Source of the DNA: Acidobacteriota bacterium
GTDB lineage: Bacteria; Acidobacteriota; Vicinamibacteria; Marinacidobacterales; Marinacidobacteraceae
Assembly (NCBI GenBank): GCA_009840635.1
Contig: VXNL01000011.1
Span: forward strand, 1 to 55,742
Reading direction: 5' to 3'
Length of the DNA stretch: 55,742 bases
Of the stretch, positions 45,998 through 53,989 are shown piece by piece. The position numbers and the translations under genes were made by a program. The notes below the pieces were generated by a model, which worked only from the letters and a program-made list of their open reading frames with translations, had not been told where the DNA came from and ran no database searches. The first letter of the stretch is position 1, and each line of letters starts with the position of its first letter.

Positions 45998-46201
45998 GGG
46001 CAATCGCTCCTTGCCGACCCCAACTGGGGCCGGGCCTGCGTTGCCCCTATCGAAGGAGAATACCCGCCTATTCGCCAACGCCGGGAGCTACCCGTCGCCT
46101 TGCAGAGGGCTCTTGTATTCAGTGAGGAGCCCGACGGAAGTCGGCCTTCCACTAAGGTAATCGCACGAGCGAGTACATTGGGCCGGGCTCCACGTGGCAA
46201 C

Positions 46202-46960
46202 GTGCGTAGGTTCTTGCTGGTCCTGATTCTCTCCGGGTGCGGCGGGGACGGTCCGGCACTGGCCCCAGGGGTTCCAGTAGCGCCGTCGCCCGAAACCCCG
46301 GAGCCCTCTGAGCCTTCGGTCCCGGCTCCCCGGACCTGCTCCGATGAACGCGAACTCGCCATCAACAAGGGGTTCTCGTCGGGCGTGTCCCCGCTCCTCG
46401 TCCACGAGTGGACAGGCGAACCCTTCAAGTTCTACTTTGACGCCTCGATATCGGAAAGCATGAGGGGTACTGCGGAACTGGTGCTCGCGGAGATTGAGGA
46501 GTTGTCGGAGGTCATCGAGGACCAAATCGGATACTCGATTCTGGAATCAGCCGGGTGGATTCCTGGGTCCGAACGTGGCTTCGACTTCTCCGACAACAAC
46601 ATCACCCGCTGCGAAGGCTGGCGGCACGCGGAGCGACCGTCAGAGACCCGGACGGAAGCCGGAACCATCGTCGCAACGGTCCATCCCGCCGACCTCCCCT
46701 ATGCCGCCGCCAGGTCGCACTGCGCTGTCATCCTCTGGGGTCAGGGAATCTTCAAGACCAACTACGACGCTGCGGTGCACGAGGTCTTCCACCTGTTTGG
46801 CTTCGTCCATTCCCCGCTCGTCTCCGGTCAGAGTCAGGCCCCTCCCGGCGAAGGCGTCCAAATGTCCCGGACCCTAAGTGGTGGCTGGCCCGCTCCACTT
46901 GGGGGCGTCACGTACGAGGACATCGACGCGCTGCGCTGTATTTTTCCGGCTCCGGACTAA
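46202..46960 (+). CDS. Metzincin-type zinc metalloprotease lipoprotein
   Basis: A 252-residue lipoprotein starting at GTG 46202 with lipobox LSGC (Cys13); the open frame upstream lacks coding character. A Pro/Ser-rich linker precedes the catalytic domain. The zinc motif is His193-Glu194-Val-Phe-His197-Leu-Phe-Gly200-Phe-Val-His203, the full HExxHxxGxxH of metzincins; Met in GVQMSRT may be the Met-turn. It is therefore probably an active outer-membrane-anchored metallopeptidase. The interval 45998-46201 before it holds nothing else I can support. Confidence 0.82.
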   Translation: MRRFLLVLILSGCGGDGPALAPGVPVAPSPETPEPSEPSVPAPRTCSDERELAINKGFSSGVSPLLVHEWTGEPFKFYFDASISESMRGTAELVLAEIEELSEVIEDQIGYSILESAGWIPGSERGFDFSDNNITRCEGWRHAERPSETRTEAGTIVATVHPADLPYAAARSHCAVILWGQGIFKTNYDAAVHEVFHLFGFVHSPLVSGQSQAPPGEGVQMSRTLSGGWPAPLGGVTYEDIDALRCIFPAPD

Positions 46961-47021
46961 GACGCTACCCAACCGGGACAGATCGCGTCCGTTCCGTGAT
47001 GCTTCCTGATGCAGATTCATC

Positions 47022-47147
47022 GCGCTCAGCGAATCAGTGCTCTTCCTCGGCCCTCCAGGCGTGGGCAAGACTCACCCCGCGGTGGTGGTCGGCCTCGGAG
47101 TCAAACCCGGCACATGCTTTACGCTGGTGGAACTCATGGGCATGTAG
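47022..47147 (+). pseudogene. istB: Fragment of IS21-type istB (transposase helper ATPase)
   Basis: The frame reads ALSESVLFLGPPGVGKTHPA and then VVVGLGVKPGTCFTLVELM before TAG. The Walker A GPPGVGKTH followed by Ala-Val-x-x-Gly-Leu is characteristic of IstB. Only about 41 codons remain; no istA or flanking IS ends are seen. It marks decayed IS21-family DNA near the right end of the island. Confidence 0.75.
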
Positions 47148-47214
47148 CGGGAGTTGACGGAGATCGAGGGCCGAAATGCGGAGATCTTCGAGTCCCGATT
47201 CCTCCGCCCCCTGG

Positions 47215-47357
47215 ATCGGGGAGGAAGTCGCGACGTTAGCTTGGGCGCTCCCATAGGCGAGTCGGTCCCCGTCGGGATCGGAGAAGCGCGACGCGACGTG
47301 CACCGACTCCGAACGACCTTCGACGACGGTCAGGGGCGGGATTGGGCCGACCGCCAC
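47215..47357 (-). pseudogene. Fragment of a cadherin/Ig-like repeat protein
   Basis: The minus-strand frame reads GPIPPLTVVEGRSESVHVAS, RFSDPDGDRLAYGSAQANVA. The SDPDGDxLxY pattern is typical of cadherin-like or Big/dystroglycan-type domains of secreted repeat proteins. The frame loses this character where it meets the istB fragment and has no proper start or end. It is a leftover piece of a larger gene at the island scar. Confidence 0.6.
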
Positions 47358-47392
47358 CGGCGCTCGGTTCGGGGCCGGCGCAGGGTGTCCGG

Positions 47393-48793
47393 GGCTCGCC
47401 GGGGACGGACCAGACCTACGAGCGCGCCGACGGCCACGTCGTGAAGCTGCCGCCCGACCGGGGGGAGGGACAGGTGTGGAACCGGAAGCCCGGCAACCTC
47501 TACTCCACCCCGGCGACGGTCTCGCTCGGACCGGGCGGGACGGCCACCATCGAGGTCGTCCTCGACCAGGAAATCCCCCCGCTGCCGGTGCCTCCCGAGT
47601 CCGAGTATGTGAAGCACGTGAAGATCCAGAGCGACCTCCTCACCGAGTTCTGGGGGACGCCTACCGAGCTTGGGGCCTGGGTGCTCATCCCGCACGGCTT
47701 CGACGACAACCCCGAAGCGCGCTACCCCATCGCCATCCACCACGGCCACTTCCCCTACACCTTCGGGGGCTGGCGGGAAGAGCCCCCCGACCCCGACCTC
47801 GAGTGCGAGTACTCCGCCCGGTTCGACCTCGACTGCTACAACCGGATCCAGGAGGAGCACGCCTGGCAGCTCTACCAGGACTGGACGAGCGACGACTTCC
47901 CCCGGATGCTGGTGGTGGAGGTCCAGCACCCGAATCCCTACTACGACGACTCCTACGCGGTGAACTCCGAGAACCTCGGCCCCTACGGCGACGCCATCAC
48001 CTACGAGCTCGTCCCCGAGATCGAACGGCGGTTTCGCGGACTCGGCGAGGGGTGGTCGCGCTTCCTCTACGGCGGCTCCACCGGCGGCTGGGAGTCCATG
48101 GCCGCGCAGGTGCTCTATCCCGACGACTACAACGGGGCCTGGGTCGCCTGTCCCGACCCCATCGACTTCCGCGCGTTCACGGTGGTCAACCTCTACGAGG
48201 ACGAAAACGCCTACTACCTCGACAGCGCGTTCAAGCGGACGGCGCGGCCCGGCCGGCGGGACGGCAAGGGACACATCTCGTCGACGCTCGAGGAGATGAA
48301 CCACCGGGAGCTGGTCCTGGGGACCCGCACCCGCTCGGGCCAGCAGTGGGACGTCTGGGAAGCGGTCTACTCACCTGTCGGCGAAGACGGGTATCCGCGC
48401 CGCATCTGGGACAAGGTCACCGGCGAGATCGACCCGGAGGTGGCCGCCCACTGGCGGGAGAACTACGACCTGACCCACATCCTGCAGCGCGACTGGGAGA
48501 CGCTCGGGCCCCGGCTCGCCGGCAAGCTCCACATCTACGTCGGCGACATGGACAACTACTACCTGAACAACGCGGTGGAGCTCACCGAGGAGTTCCTGGA
48601 GTCCACCACGGATCCACCCTACGGCGGCGAAGTGGACTACGGGGACGGCGACGAGCACTGCTGGAACGGCGACCACACCCGCGGGAACGGGTTCTCCCGG
48701 CTGCGCTACATCCAGATGTTCGCGCCGCGGATCGTGGAGCGGATCCGGGTGAGCGCGCCGGCGGGGGCGGATACGTCGAGCTGGCGGTATTGA
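47393..48793 (+). pseudogene. 5'-truncated exported esterase-like protein
   Basis: About 465 residues of an esterase-like alpha/beta protein remain. TYERADGHVVKLPPDRGEGQ and NLYSTPATVSLGPGG form an N-terminal beta domain; the hydrolase part has LGAWVLIPHGF, AIHHGHFPYTFGGW, DSYAVNSENLGPYGDAI and the elbow GGSTGGWES. Relatives I know of have a signal peptide and over 100 more residues upstream, which are absent; before about 47393 the frame runs into unrelated DNA. The gene was probably cut by the island's right junction. In-frame starts could still give a cytosolic product. Confidence 0.7.
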
Positions 48794-48834
48794 GGGCCGG
48801 AGGTCCGGCTCGTTAGCCGGCCCGGCGGCGCGAC

Positions 48835-48999
48835 GGCTTGGAACGCCGGCTTCAGCCGGCACCCGCTGCGCGGAGCGCAGCGGAACGGCGAAACGCCGGG
48901 TGGCCGGATCTTCCGGGCGGTGGCTCGTCTCCACGAATGAGGACGCCGCCGCCGCCCGCCTGTGGCGGGCTGTGCCGGCTAAAGCCGGCGTTCCAAGCC
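48835..48999. repeat. 165-bp terminal-inverted-repeat element, copy 3
   Basis: Same arms (GGCTTGGAACGCCGGCTTCA ... GCGTTCCAAGCC), with one change in the right arm (GGCTAAAGCC), and the same two internal hairpins as copies 1, 2 and 4. Another right-arm-like palindrome (GATGCCGGCTCGAAGCCGGC) follows at 49047-49066. It fills most of the 315-base gap between the esterase remnant and argB. Confidence 0.9.
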
Positions 49000-49108
49000 G
49001 TACGTGCCATGGGAGTGAATAGCTGCGAGCGTTTCGCGGCCCTGTCGGGCCGCGATGCCGGCTCGAAGCCGGCGCTCCGACCCGGCGTTCTGACGCGGCG
49101 GTCCCGTA

Positions 49109-50050
49109 CTACGACGCGCTGCGGAGCGTCCGCTCCGCCTCGGACAGGCCGTCGAGGTCCGGGACCACCAGCGTGCCGCAGCCCTCGGGGGTGAAGACCT
49201 CGAGCAGGACGCTGTCCGGGATGCCCGCCGGCAGCACGTGGGCCCGGGTCACCCCGGCCTCGAGCGCCTTCCGGATGCAGAGGGCCTTGGGGAGCATCCC
49301 GGTGCGGATCGCTCCGGAATCCTTCATTTCTTCGAGCCCCGCGAGGTCCAAAAACGAGACCACGCTCTCCGGGTCCTCCGGGTCGGCGAGCAGGCCCGGC
49401 GCCTCGCCCAGCAGGATCAGCTTCTCGGCGCCGAGCGCCACGGCGAGCGCCGAAGCCACCGTATCGGCGTTGATGTTCAGCAGCGTCCCGGCCTCGTCGG
49501 CCGAGATCGGGCTCACCACGGGCAGCGCGCCGATGCCGAGCAGCCGCTCCAGCAGCCCGCTGTCCACCCGGTCGATGTCCCCGACGTAGCCGTAGTCCAC
49601 CGTCTCCTCCCCGGCCCCCTCCTTCACCTTCACCGGCGGCCGGCGGTGCGCCCGGATCAGCCCGGCGTCCACCCCGGAGATCCCGATCGCCGGGAGGTCG
49701 AAGTCCCGGCAGGCGGCGAGGATGCGGGTGTTGACCTCTCCGTTCAGCACCATGGTGGTGACCCGGAGCGCCTCGGAGTCCGTGACCCGGCGCCCGCCGA
49801 CGAACCGCGTGCGGACGCCGAGCTTCCGGGACAGCTCGGTGGACTGCGGGCCGCCGCCGTGGACCAGCACCACCCGGACGCCGAGTTCGAAGAGCAGCGC
49901 CACCTGTTCCACGAGGTCGCGGATGCTCGCTTCGTCCGCGACGGCCGCGCCGCCGGTCTTGATGACGAAGGTCTTGCCGCCGAAGCGCTTCAGGTAGGGA
50001 GCGGCGTGCCTGAGCGCCCTGATCCGGATCTGGTTCTCCAAGCTGCTCAT
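49109..50050 (-). CDS. argB: Acetylglutamate kinase
   Basis: A 313-residue amino-acid-kinase-fold enzyme that phosphorylates N-acetyl-L-glutamate, step 2 of arginine synthesis. It has the Lys of VIKTGGAAV, the VVLVHGGGPQ motif, NGEVNTRILAAC, NINADTVASALAVALGAEKL and a C-terminal GCGTLVV strand. Last gene of the arg operon; its ATG overlaps the carbamoyltransferase stop by four bases. Length is normal for the family. Confidence 0.92.
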   Translation of the reverse strand: MSSLENQIRIRALRHAAPYLKRFGGKTFVIKTGGAAVADEASIRDLVEQVALLFELGVRVVLVHGGGPQSTELSRKLGVRTRFVGGRRVTDSEALRVTTMVLNGEVNTRILAACRDFDLPAIGISGVDAGLIRAHRRPPVKVKEGAGEETVDYGYVGDIDRVDSGLLERLLGIGALPVVSPISADEAGTLLNINADTVASALAVALGAEKLILLGEAPGLLADPEDPESVVSFLDLAGLEEMKDSGAIRTGMLPKALCIRKALEAGVTRAHVLPAGIPDSVLLEVFTPEGCGTLVVPDLDGLSEAERTLRSAS

Positions 50051-51045
50051 GACAGCATCCGGTGGAGCGCCGCCATCTGCGCCCACATGCGGTTCTCCGC
50101 CTGGTGCACCACCGCGCTCCGCGGCCCGTCGAGCACCGCTCCGGCCACCACCACCCCGCGCCGCACCGGCAGGCAGTGGAGGAACCGGCAGTCCTCCCGG
50201 GCGCCGGCGAACCACCCCTCGTCCACCGTCCAGCCGGTGAGCCCGGCCCGCAGCGCGAGGTCCGCCTCGGGGTCGCCGTAGTGCCGCGTCGAGGCCCACG
50301 ACTTGGCGTAGACCGCGTGGGCGCCTTCCATCGCCTCGGCGGGGTCGTCGCTCTCGCGCACCGATCCCCCTGACGCGGAAGCCAACTGGCCGGCCTGCGC
50401 CATCAGGCCCTCCGGCAGCTCGTAGCCCTCGGGCCGCGCCACCGTCACCTCCATGCCCCGCATCGCCGCCATCCGCAGGGTGTCGGAGGCCACCGCGAGG
50501 GGCAGGGGATGCGGGTGCTGGGTCCAGGAAAGCACGAGGCGGCCCCCGGATGCCGGGATCCCGAGATCGTCCAGCGTCCTCCAGTCGGCCAGCGACTGGC
50601 AGGGGTGGCGCGCCGCCGACTCCATGTTGAGGAACGGCTTGCCGCAAAGCCCCCGGATCCGTTCGAAGCGCGCGTCGGCGAGGTCCTCGGCGAGGTCGCG
50701 CTGCGCGGCGAACATGCGCACGCCGAGCGCGTCCCCGTAGGACGCGAGCACGGGCACCGCCTCGGCGATGTTCTCGGCAGTCTCCCCGTCCATCACCGCA
50801 TCCGGATCGAACTCCAGCTTGTGGATGAACCGGTCCGGGGCGATCACGAACGAGCCCCCGCCGAGCCGGGACATCGCCGCCTGGAAGGACGCCTGGGTCC
50901 GCAGCGAGGGATTCAGGAACAGGAGCGCGAGCACCTTTCCTTCGAGCGCCCGCGGTTCGGGCCGCTCCCGGAGCCGGCCGGCCAGCGAGACCAGCTCGCG
51001 TATCGCGGCCGCTCCCAGGTCTTCGAGCCGGTGGACCTCGCGCAT
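50047..51045 (-). CDS. argF': N-acetylornithine-type carbamoyltransferase
   Basis: A 332-residue transcarbamylase. The carbamoyl-phosphate loop is FLNPSLRTQASF (SxRT). WTQHPHPLPLAVASDTL and HCLPVRRGVVV match N-acetyl- (or N-succinyl-) ornithine carbamoyltransferases of Bacteroidota and xanthomonads rather than classical ornithine carbamoyltransferase. It would carbamoylate the acylated ornithine, so the acyl group is removed after, not before, this step. Classical ArgF cannot be excluded without alignment. It starts at ATG 51045, 11 bases after argD. Confidence 0.85.
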   Translation of the reverse strand: MREVHRLEDLGAAAIRELVSLAGRLRERPEPRALEGKVLALLFLNPSLRTQASFQAAMSRLGGGSFVIAPDRFIHKLEFDPDAVMDGETAENIAEAVPVLASYGDALGVRMFAAQRDLAEDLADARFERIRGLCGKPFLNMESAARHPCQSLADWRTLDDLGIPASGGRLVLSWTQHPHPLPLAVASDTLRMAAMRGMEVTVARPEGYELPEGLMAQAGQLASASGGSVRESDDPAEAMEGAHAVYAKSWASTRHYGDPEADLALRAGLTGWTVDEGWFAGAREDCRFLHCLPVRRGVVVAGAVLDGPRSAVVHQAENRMWAQMAALHRMLS

Positions 51046-51056
51046 CGCCGTGTCCC

Positions 51057-52202
51057 TCAGGCGGGGACCTCCGAAAGCGCCGCGACGAGCGCGTCCACGT
51101 GCCCGTCCTCGAGCACGAGCGGCGGCATCAGCCGGAGCGCCGCCGGGTCGGTGGAGGTCCCCGAGAAGATGCCCCGCTCGAGGAGCGCGTTCCGCACCTC
51201 CTTCGCCGGCCGGGAACAGACCAGGCCGAGCAGGAAGCCCCGGCCCTGGATCCGCTGGACCGGCCCCACCACCGCCTCCGCCCGGATCCGGTCCGAGAGC
51301 CGCCGCACCCGGGCGAGCAGGTCCTCCTCGCGGATCACCCGGACGACGGTGGCGATGAGCGCGCTGGCTACGGGTCCGCCCCCGAAGGTGGTCCCGAAGG
51401 ACCCCATCGGCAGGCCGCCCGCGAGTTCCTCGCTGGCGAGCACCGCCCCCGCCGGGAAACCGCCGGCGAGCGCCTTGGCGGTGGTCAGCACGTCGGGGCG
51501 CACCCCGGCCCACTCGCAGGCGAAGGGCTTGCCGCTGCGGCCCATCCCGCACTGCACCTCGTCGAAGACGAGCAGCGCGCCGGCGGCGTCGCACGCCTCC
51601 CGCGCGGCCCGCAGGAAGCCGTCCGAGAGATCCACCGCGCCCGCCATCCCGAGAACGGGCTCCATGATCACCGCCGCGACCCGCGAGTCCACCGCGGCGG
51701 CGAGCGCCTCGGGGTCCTCGCGCGGAACCGTCCGCACCCGGAACGGGATCTCGGGGAAGGCGTACCACTTCGCCGAGCCGTCGGTTGCCGCCGAGGCCGC
51801 CGCGGTGCGGCCATGGAAACCGCCGGTGAGCGCCACCACCGTGTCCCGCCCCGGGCGGGCCCGGAAGGCCAGCCGCAGGGCGTTCTCGTTCGCCTCGGCG
51901 CCGCTGCTCACCAGGAAGGCGCGGTCGAGCCCGTCGGGGGCGAAGTCCACCAGCGCTTCGCCGGCGGCGGCGCGTTCGGGACTCGGGATCGCGGTGGTCT
52001 GGAAGAAGAGGCGGGTGGCCGTCTCCTCGAGGCACCGGAGGATCGCCGGATGGCGGTAACCGAGCCCGGCGACCGCGTGGCCGCCGTAGAAGTCGATGAG
52101 CTCCCGGCCGTCCGCCGTCTTCAGGACGACGCCCTCCCCCGAGACGACCTCGAGGGGAAGCTGGGGGTAGACGGGGAACAGCGCCGGGGATTCCGCGGAC
52201 AT
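51057..52202 (-). CDS. argD: Acetylornithine aminotransferase
   Basis: A 381-residue class III PLP aminotransferase that converts N-acetylglutamate semialdehyde to N-acetylornithine. It has FYGGHAVAGLGYRHP, SSGAEANENALRLAF, the PLP Asp in LVFDEVQCGMGRSG and Lys243 in TTAKALAGGFPAGA. ATG 52202 is favoured by the MSAESPALFPVYPQLPLE start; the longer frame overlaps argC. Members also act as succinyl-ornithine or succinyl-DAP aminotransferases. Position in the arg operon supports argD. Confidence 0.92.
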   Translation of the reverse strand: MSAESPALFPVYPQLPLEVVSGEGVVLKTADGRELIDFYGGHAVAGLGYRHPAILRCLEETATRLFFQTTAIPSPERAAAGEALVDFAPDGLDRAFLVSSGAEANENALRLAFRARPGRDTVVALTGGFHGRTAAASAATDGSAKWYAFPEIPFRVRTVPREDPEALAAAVDSRVAAVIMEPVLGMAGAVDLSDGFLRAAREACDAAGALLVFDEVQCGMGRSGKPFACEWAGVRPDVLTTAKALAGGFPAGAVLASEELAGGLPMGSFGTTFGGGPVASALIATVVRVIREEDLLARVRRLSDRIRAEAVVGPVQRIQGRGFLLGLVCSRPAKEVRNALLERGIFSGTSTDPAALRLMPPLVLEDGHVDALVAALSEVPA

Positions 52203-52207
52203 CAGGT

Positions 52208-53299
52208 TTACAACCAGGCAGGGGTGGGGACCGTGAGTCCCGCGGTTTCGGGGAAGCCGAGCAGGAGGTTCATCCACTGGACGCCGCCGCTCGCGGCGCC
52301 CTTCCCGAGGTTGTCGAGCGCGGCGAAGGCGACGACGGTCTCGCCGTCGGTGGTGCCGCCCACGACGGTGATCGCCGAGCCCACGGTCTCCTTCAGCCGC
52401 GGCGCGGCGGCGACCCGGACCAGCGGAGCCGCGGCGTAGAAGTCACGGAACGCCGCGTCGAGGTCCCCGGTGGTCAGCGGCGACCGGCTCCTGGCGAAGA
52501 CCGTGGCGTGGATCCCCCGGGCGAACGGACCGGAGTGCGGAACGAAGCGGACCCGCGCCGGGCGCTCCCCCGGCACCGACAGCAGGTCTTCCATCTCGGG
52601 GGCGTGCCGGTGCTGGAGCGGCTTGTAGGCGAAGAGGTTCGCGTGCCGGAGCGGATGGTGGGTCGTCTCCTTGGGCATGCCGCCCGATCCGGTGCTGCCG
52701 GTGACCGCGGAGACGTGGAGTTCGGGCTCCACGAGCCCCGCGTGCCGGAGCGGCGCGGCGGCGAGCGCGACCGCGGTGGCGAAACACCCGGGATGCGCCA
52801 CCCGCCCGGGTCCGCCGCCGGTGTCGTCCCCCGCCAGTTCCGGGAGGCCGCAGGTGAACTCGGCGAGGAGGCCCGGCTCCGGATGGGGGATCCCGTAGAT
52901 CTCCTGGTAGCGGGCCGGGTCGGCGTGGCGGAAGTCGGCCGACAGGTCCACCACCGGCAGATCGCAGCCGGCCGCGTCGGCGGCGGCGAGGAGGGCGGCC
53001 ACCTGCGGCGCCGACGCCTTGTGGGGAGCGGCGGAGAACGCCGCGAGGCCGGAATGTTCCGCGGCGGCGGCGGCGAGCGTCTCGGCGAGATCGCCGGGCG
53101 GGACGAAGGTCTCCTCCGGAAAGCTGGCCGCCAGGTTGGGGAAGGACTCCGCGATCGGGAGTCCCGCGTGGCTCGCCGAGACCGCGCCGGCCAGCCGCAT
53201 CCCGGGATGCCCGGCGACCCAGCGGAGCAGTTCTCCGGCCACGTAGCCCGAGGCGCCGAGCACGACGACGCCGGCCGGGTCGGCACCGTTGCCGCTCAC
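52208..53299 (-). CDS. argC: N-acetyl-gamma-glutamyl-phosphate reductase
   Basis: A 363-residue NADPH-dependent reductase, step 3 of arginine synthesis. It has the nucleotide-binding VVVLGASGYVAGELLR, LSADFRHADP, the catalytic Cys172 in AHPGCFATAV, and the C-terminal LDNLGKGAASGGVQWMNLL. The GTG start 53299 overlaps the argR stop by four bases (GTGA). Length and motifs are normal. Confidence 0.94.
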   Translation of the reverse strand: MSGNGADPAGVVVLGASGYVAGELLRWVAGHPGMRLAGAVSASHAGLPIAESFPNLAASFPEETFVPPGDLAETLAAAAAEHSGLAAFSAAPHKASAPQVAALLAAADAAGCDLPVVDLSADFRHADPARYQEIYGIPHPEPGLLAEFTCGLPELAGDDTGGGPGRVAHPGCFATAVALAAAPLRHAGLVEPELHVSAVTGSTGSGGMPKETTHHPLRHANLFAYKPLQHRHAPEMEDLLSVPGERPARVRFVPHSGPFARGIHATVFARSRSPLTTGDLDAAFRDFYAAAPLVRVAAAPRLKETVGSAITVVGGTTDGETVVAFAALDNLGKGAASGGVQWMNLLLGFPETAGLTVPTPAWL

Positions 53300-53772
53300 G
53301 ATCCGAGCCCTCCCGCGCCGTTCGAACCGACGGCGGCCCGCAGCCGGTCGAGGATGCCGCGCTGCCCCGACCCGGTGTGGCTGGCCACGAAGATGGTGTC
53401 GTCACCGGCCACCGAGCCCGCCGCCTCCGGCCAGGACTCGGTGTCGATGGCGTGCGCCACCCTTTGGGCGCCCCCGGGCAGCGTCCGCACCACCACCAGG
53501 TGCGGCCCGGCAGGGGCGTAGCTCTCCACGAGCCCCGCGAGCCCGGGGAGGCCCGGACGGCGGTCGGGCGCGATCCGGTAGTGACCGTTGATCTTCCGGG
53601 CGCCGATGTCGCGGAGGTCGCGGCTCACGCAGGACTGGGTCACCGCGTGACCGTGGGCATCGAGATGGGCGACGAGTTCGGCCTGGTTGCGCACCCGGGT
53701 TTCGAGCAGCGCGGCGCGGAGGAGGGCCCGGCGTTCGGCCGCCTCGTCGGCGTGCGGTGCGCGGTTCTTCAT
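53296..53772 (-). CDS. argR: Arginine repressor (ArgR/AhrC family)
   Basis: A 158-residue arginine-sensing regulator. The N-terminal winged helix includes NQAELVAHLDAHGHAVTQSC and VSRDLRDIGARKING, close to the family core; the C-terminal domain has LVVVRTLPGGAQRVAHAID and the GDDTIFVAS strand that binds arginine. ATG 53772 is chosen (MKNRAPHADEAAER). It heads the arg operon and probably controls it, and itself, through the palindrome just upstream. Confidence 0.9.
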   Translation of the reverse strand: MKNRAPHADEAAERRALLRAALLETRVRNQAELVAHLDAHGHAVTQSCVSRDLRDIGARKINGHYRIAPDRRPGLPGLAGLVESYAPAGPHLVVVRTLPGGAQRVAHAIDTESWPEAAGSVAGDDTIFVASHTGSGQRGILDRLRAAVGSNGAGGLGS

Positions 53773-53789
53773 ATTATGTGCAAAATATA
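53771..53789 (-). promoter_or_regulatory. Candidate ARG box and -10 region before argR
   Basis: The sequence ATATTATGTGCAAAATAT is an imperfect palindrome with ATATT/AATAT arms and is far more AT-rich than its surroundings. It fits the AT-rich palindromic ARG boxes bound by ArgR. On the minus strand TATATT (53784-53789) could be the -10 box, so repressor binding would block RNA polymerase. The site is seen; ArgR binding is inferred. Confidence 0.5.
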
Positions 53790-53803
53790 CCACAAGACGC
53801 ACT

Positions 53804-53968
53804 GGCTTGGAACGCCGGCTTTAGCCGGCACCCGCTGCGCGGAGCGCAACGGAACGGCGATTCGCCGTGTTGCCGGTTGTCCCGGGCGGTCGGACAACTC
53901 CACGGATGAGGTCCGCGCCGCCGCCCGCCTGCGGCGGGCTGTGCCGGCTGAAGCCGGCGTTCCAAGCC
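53804..53968. repeat. 165-bp terminal-inverted-repeat element, copy 4
   Basis: Arms GGCTTGGAACGCCGGCTTTA (one change) and GCGTTCCAAGCC, with the internal CCGCTGCGC and CCGCCCGCC hairpins. It occupies almost all of the interval between the argR promoter and the stop of the TonB receptor gene, hence upstream of the arg operon, only about 15 bases from the putative -10 box. Confidence 0.9.
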
Positions 53969-53989
53969 GTACGTGTTGCGAGGCGCGCC

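Noticed and set aside
45815..46201. N-terminal extension of the metzincin gene
   Set aside because: The open frame upstream of 46202 lacks coding character and overlaps the opposite-strand lipoprotein; the lipobox only makes sense with the GTG at 46202.
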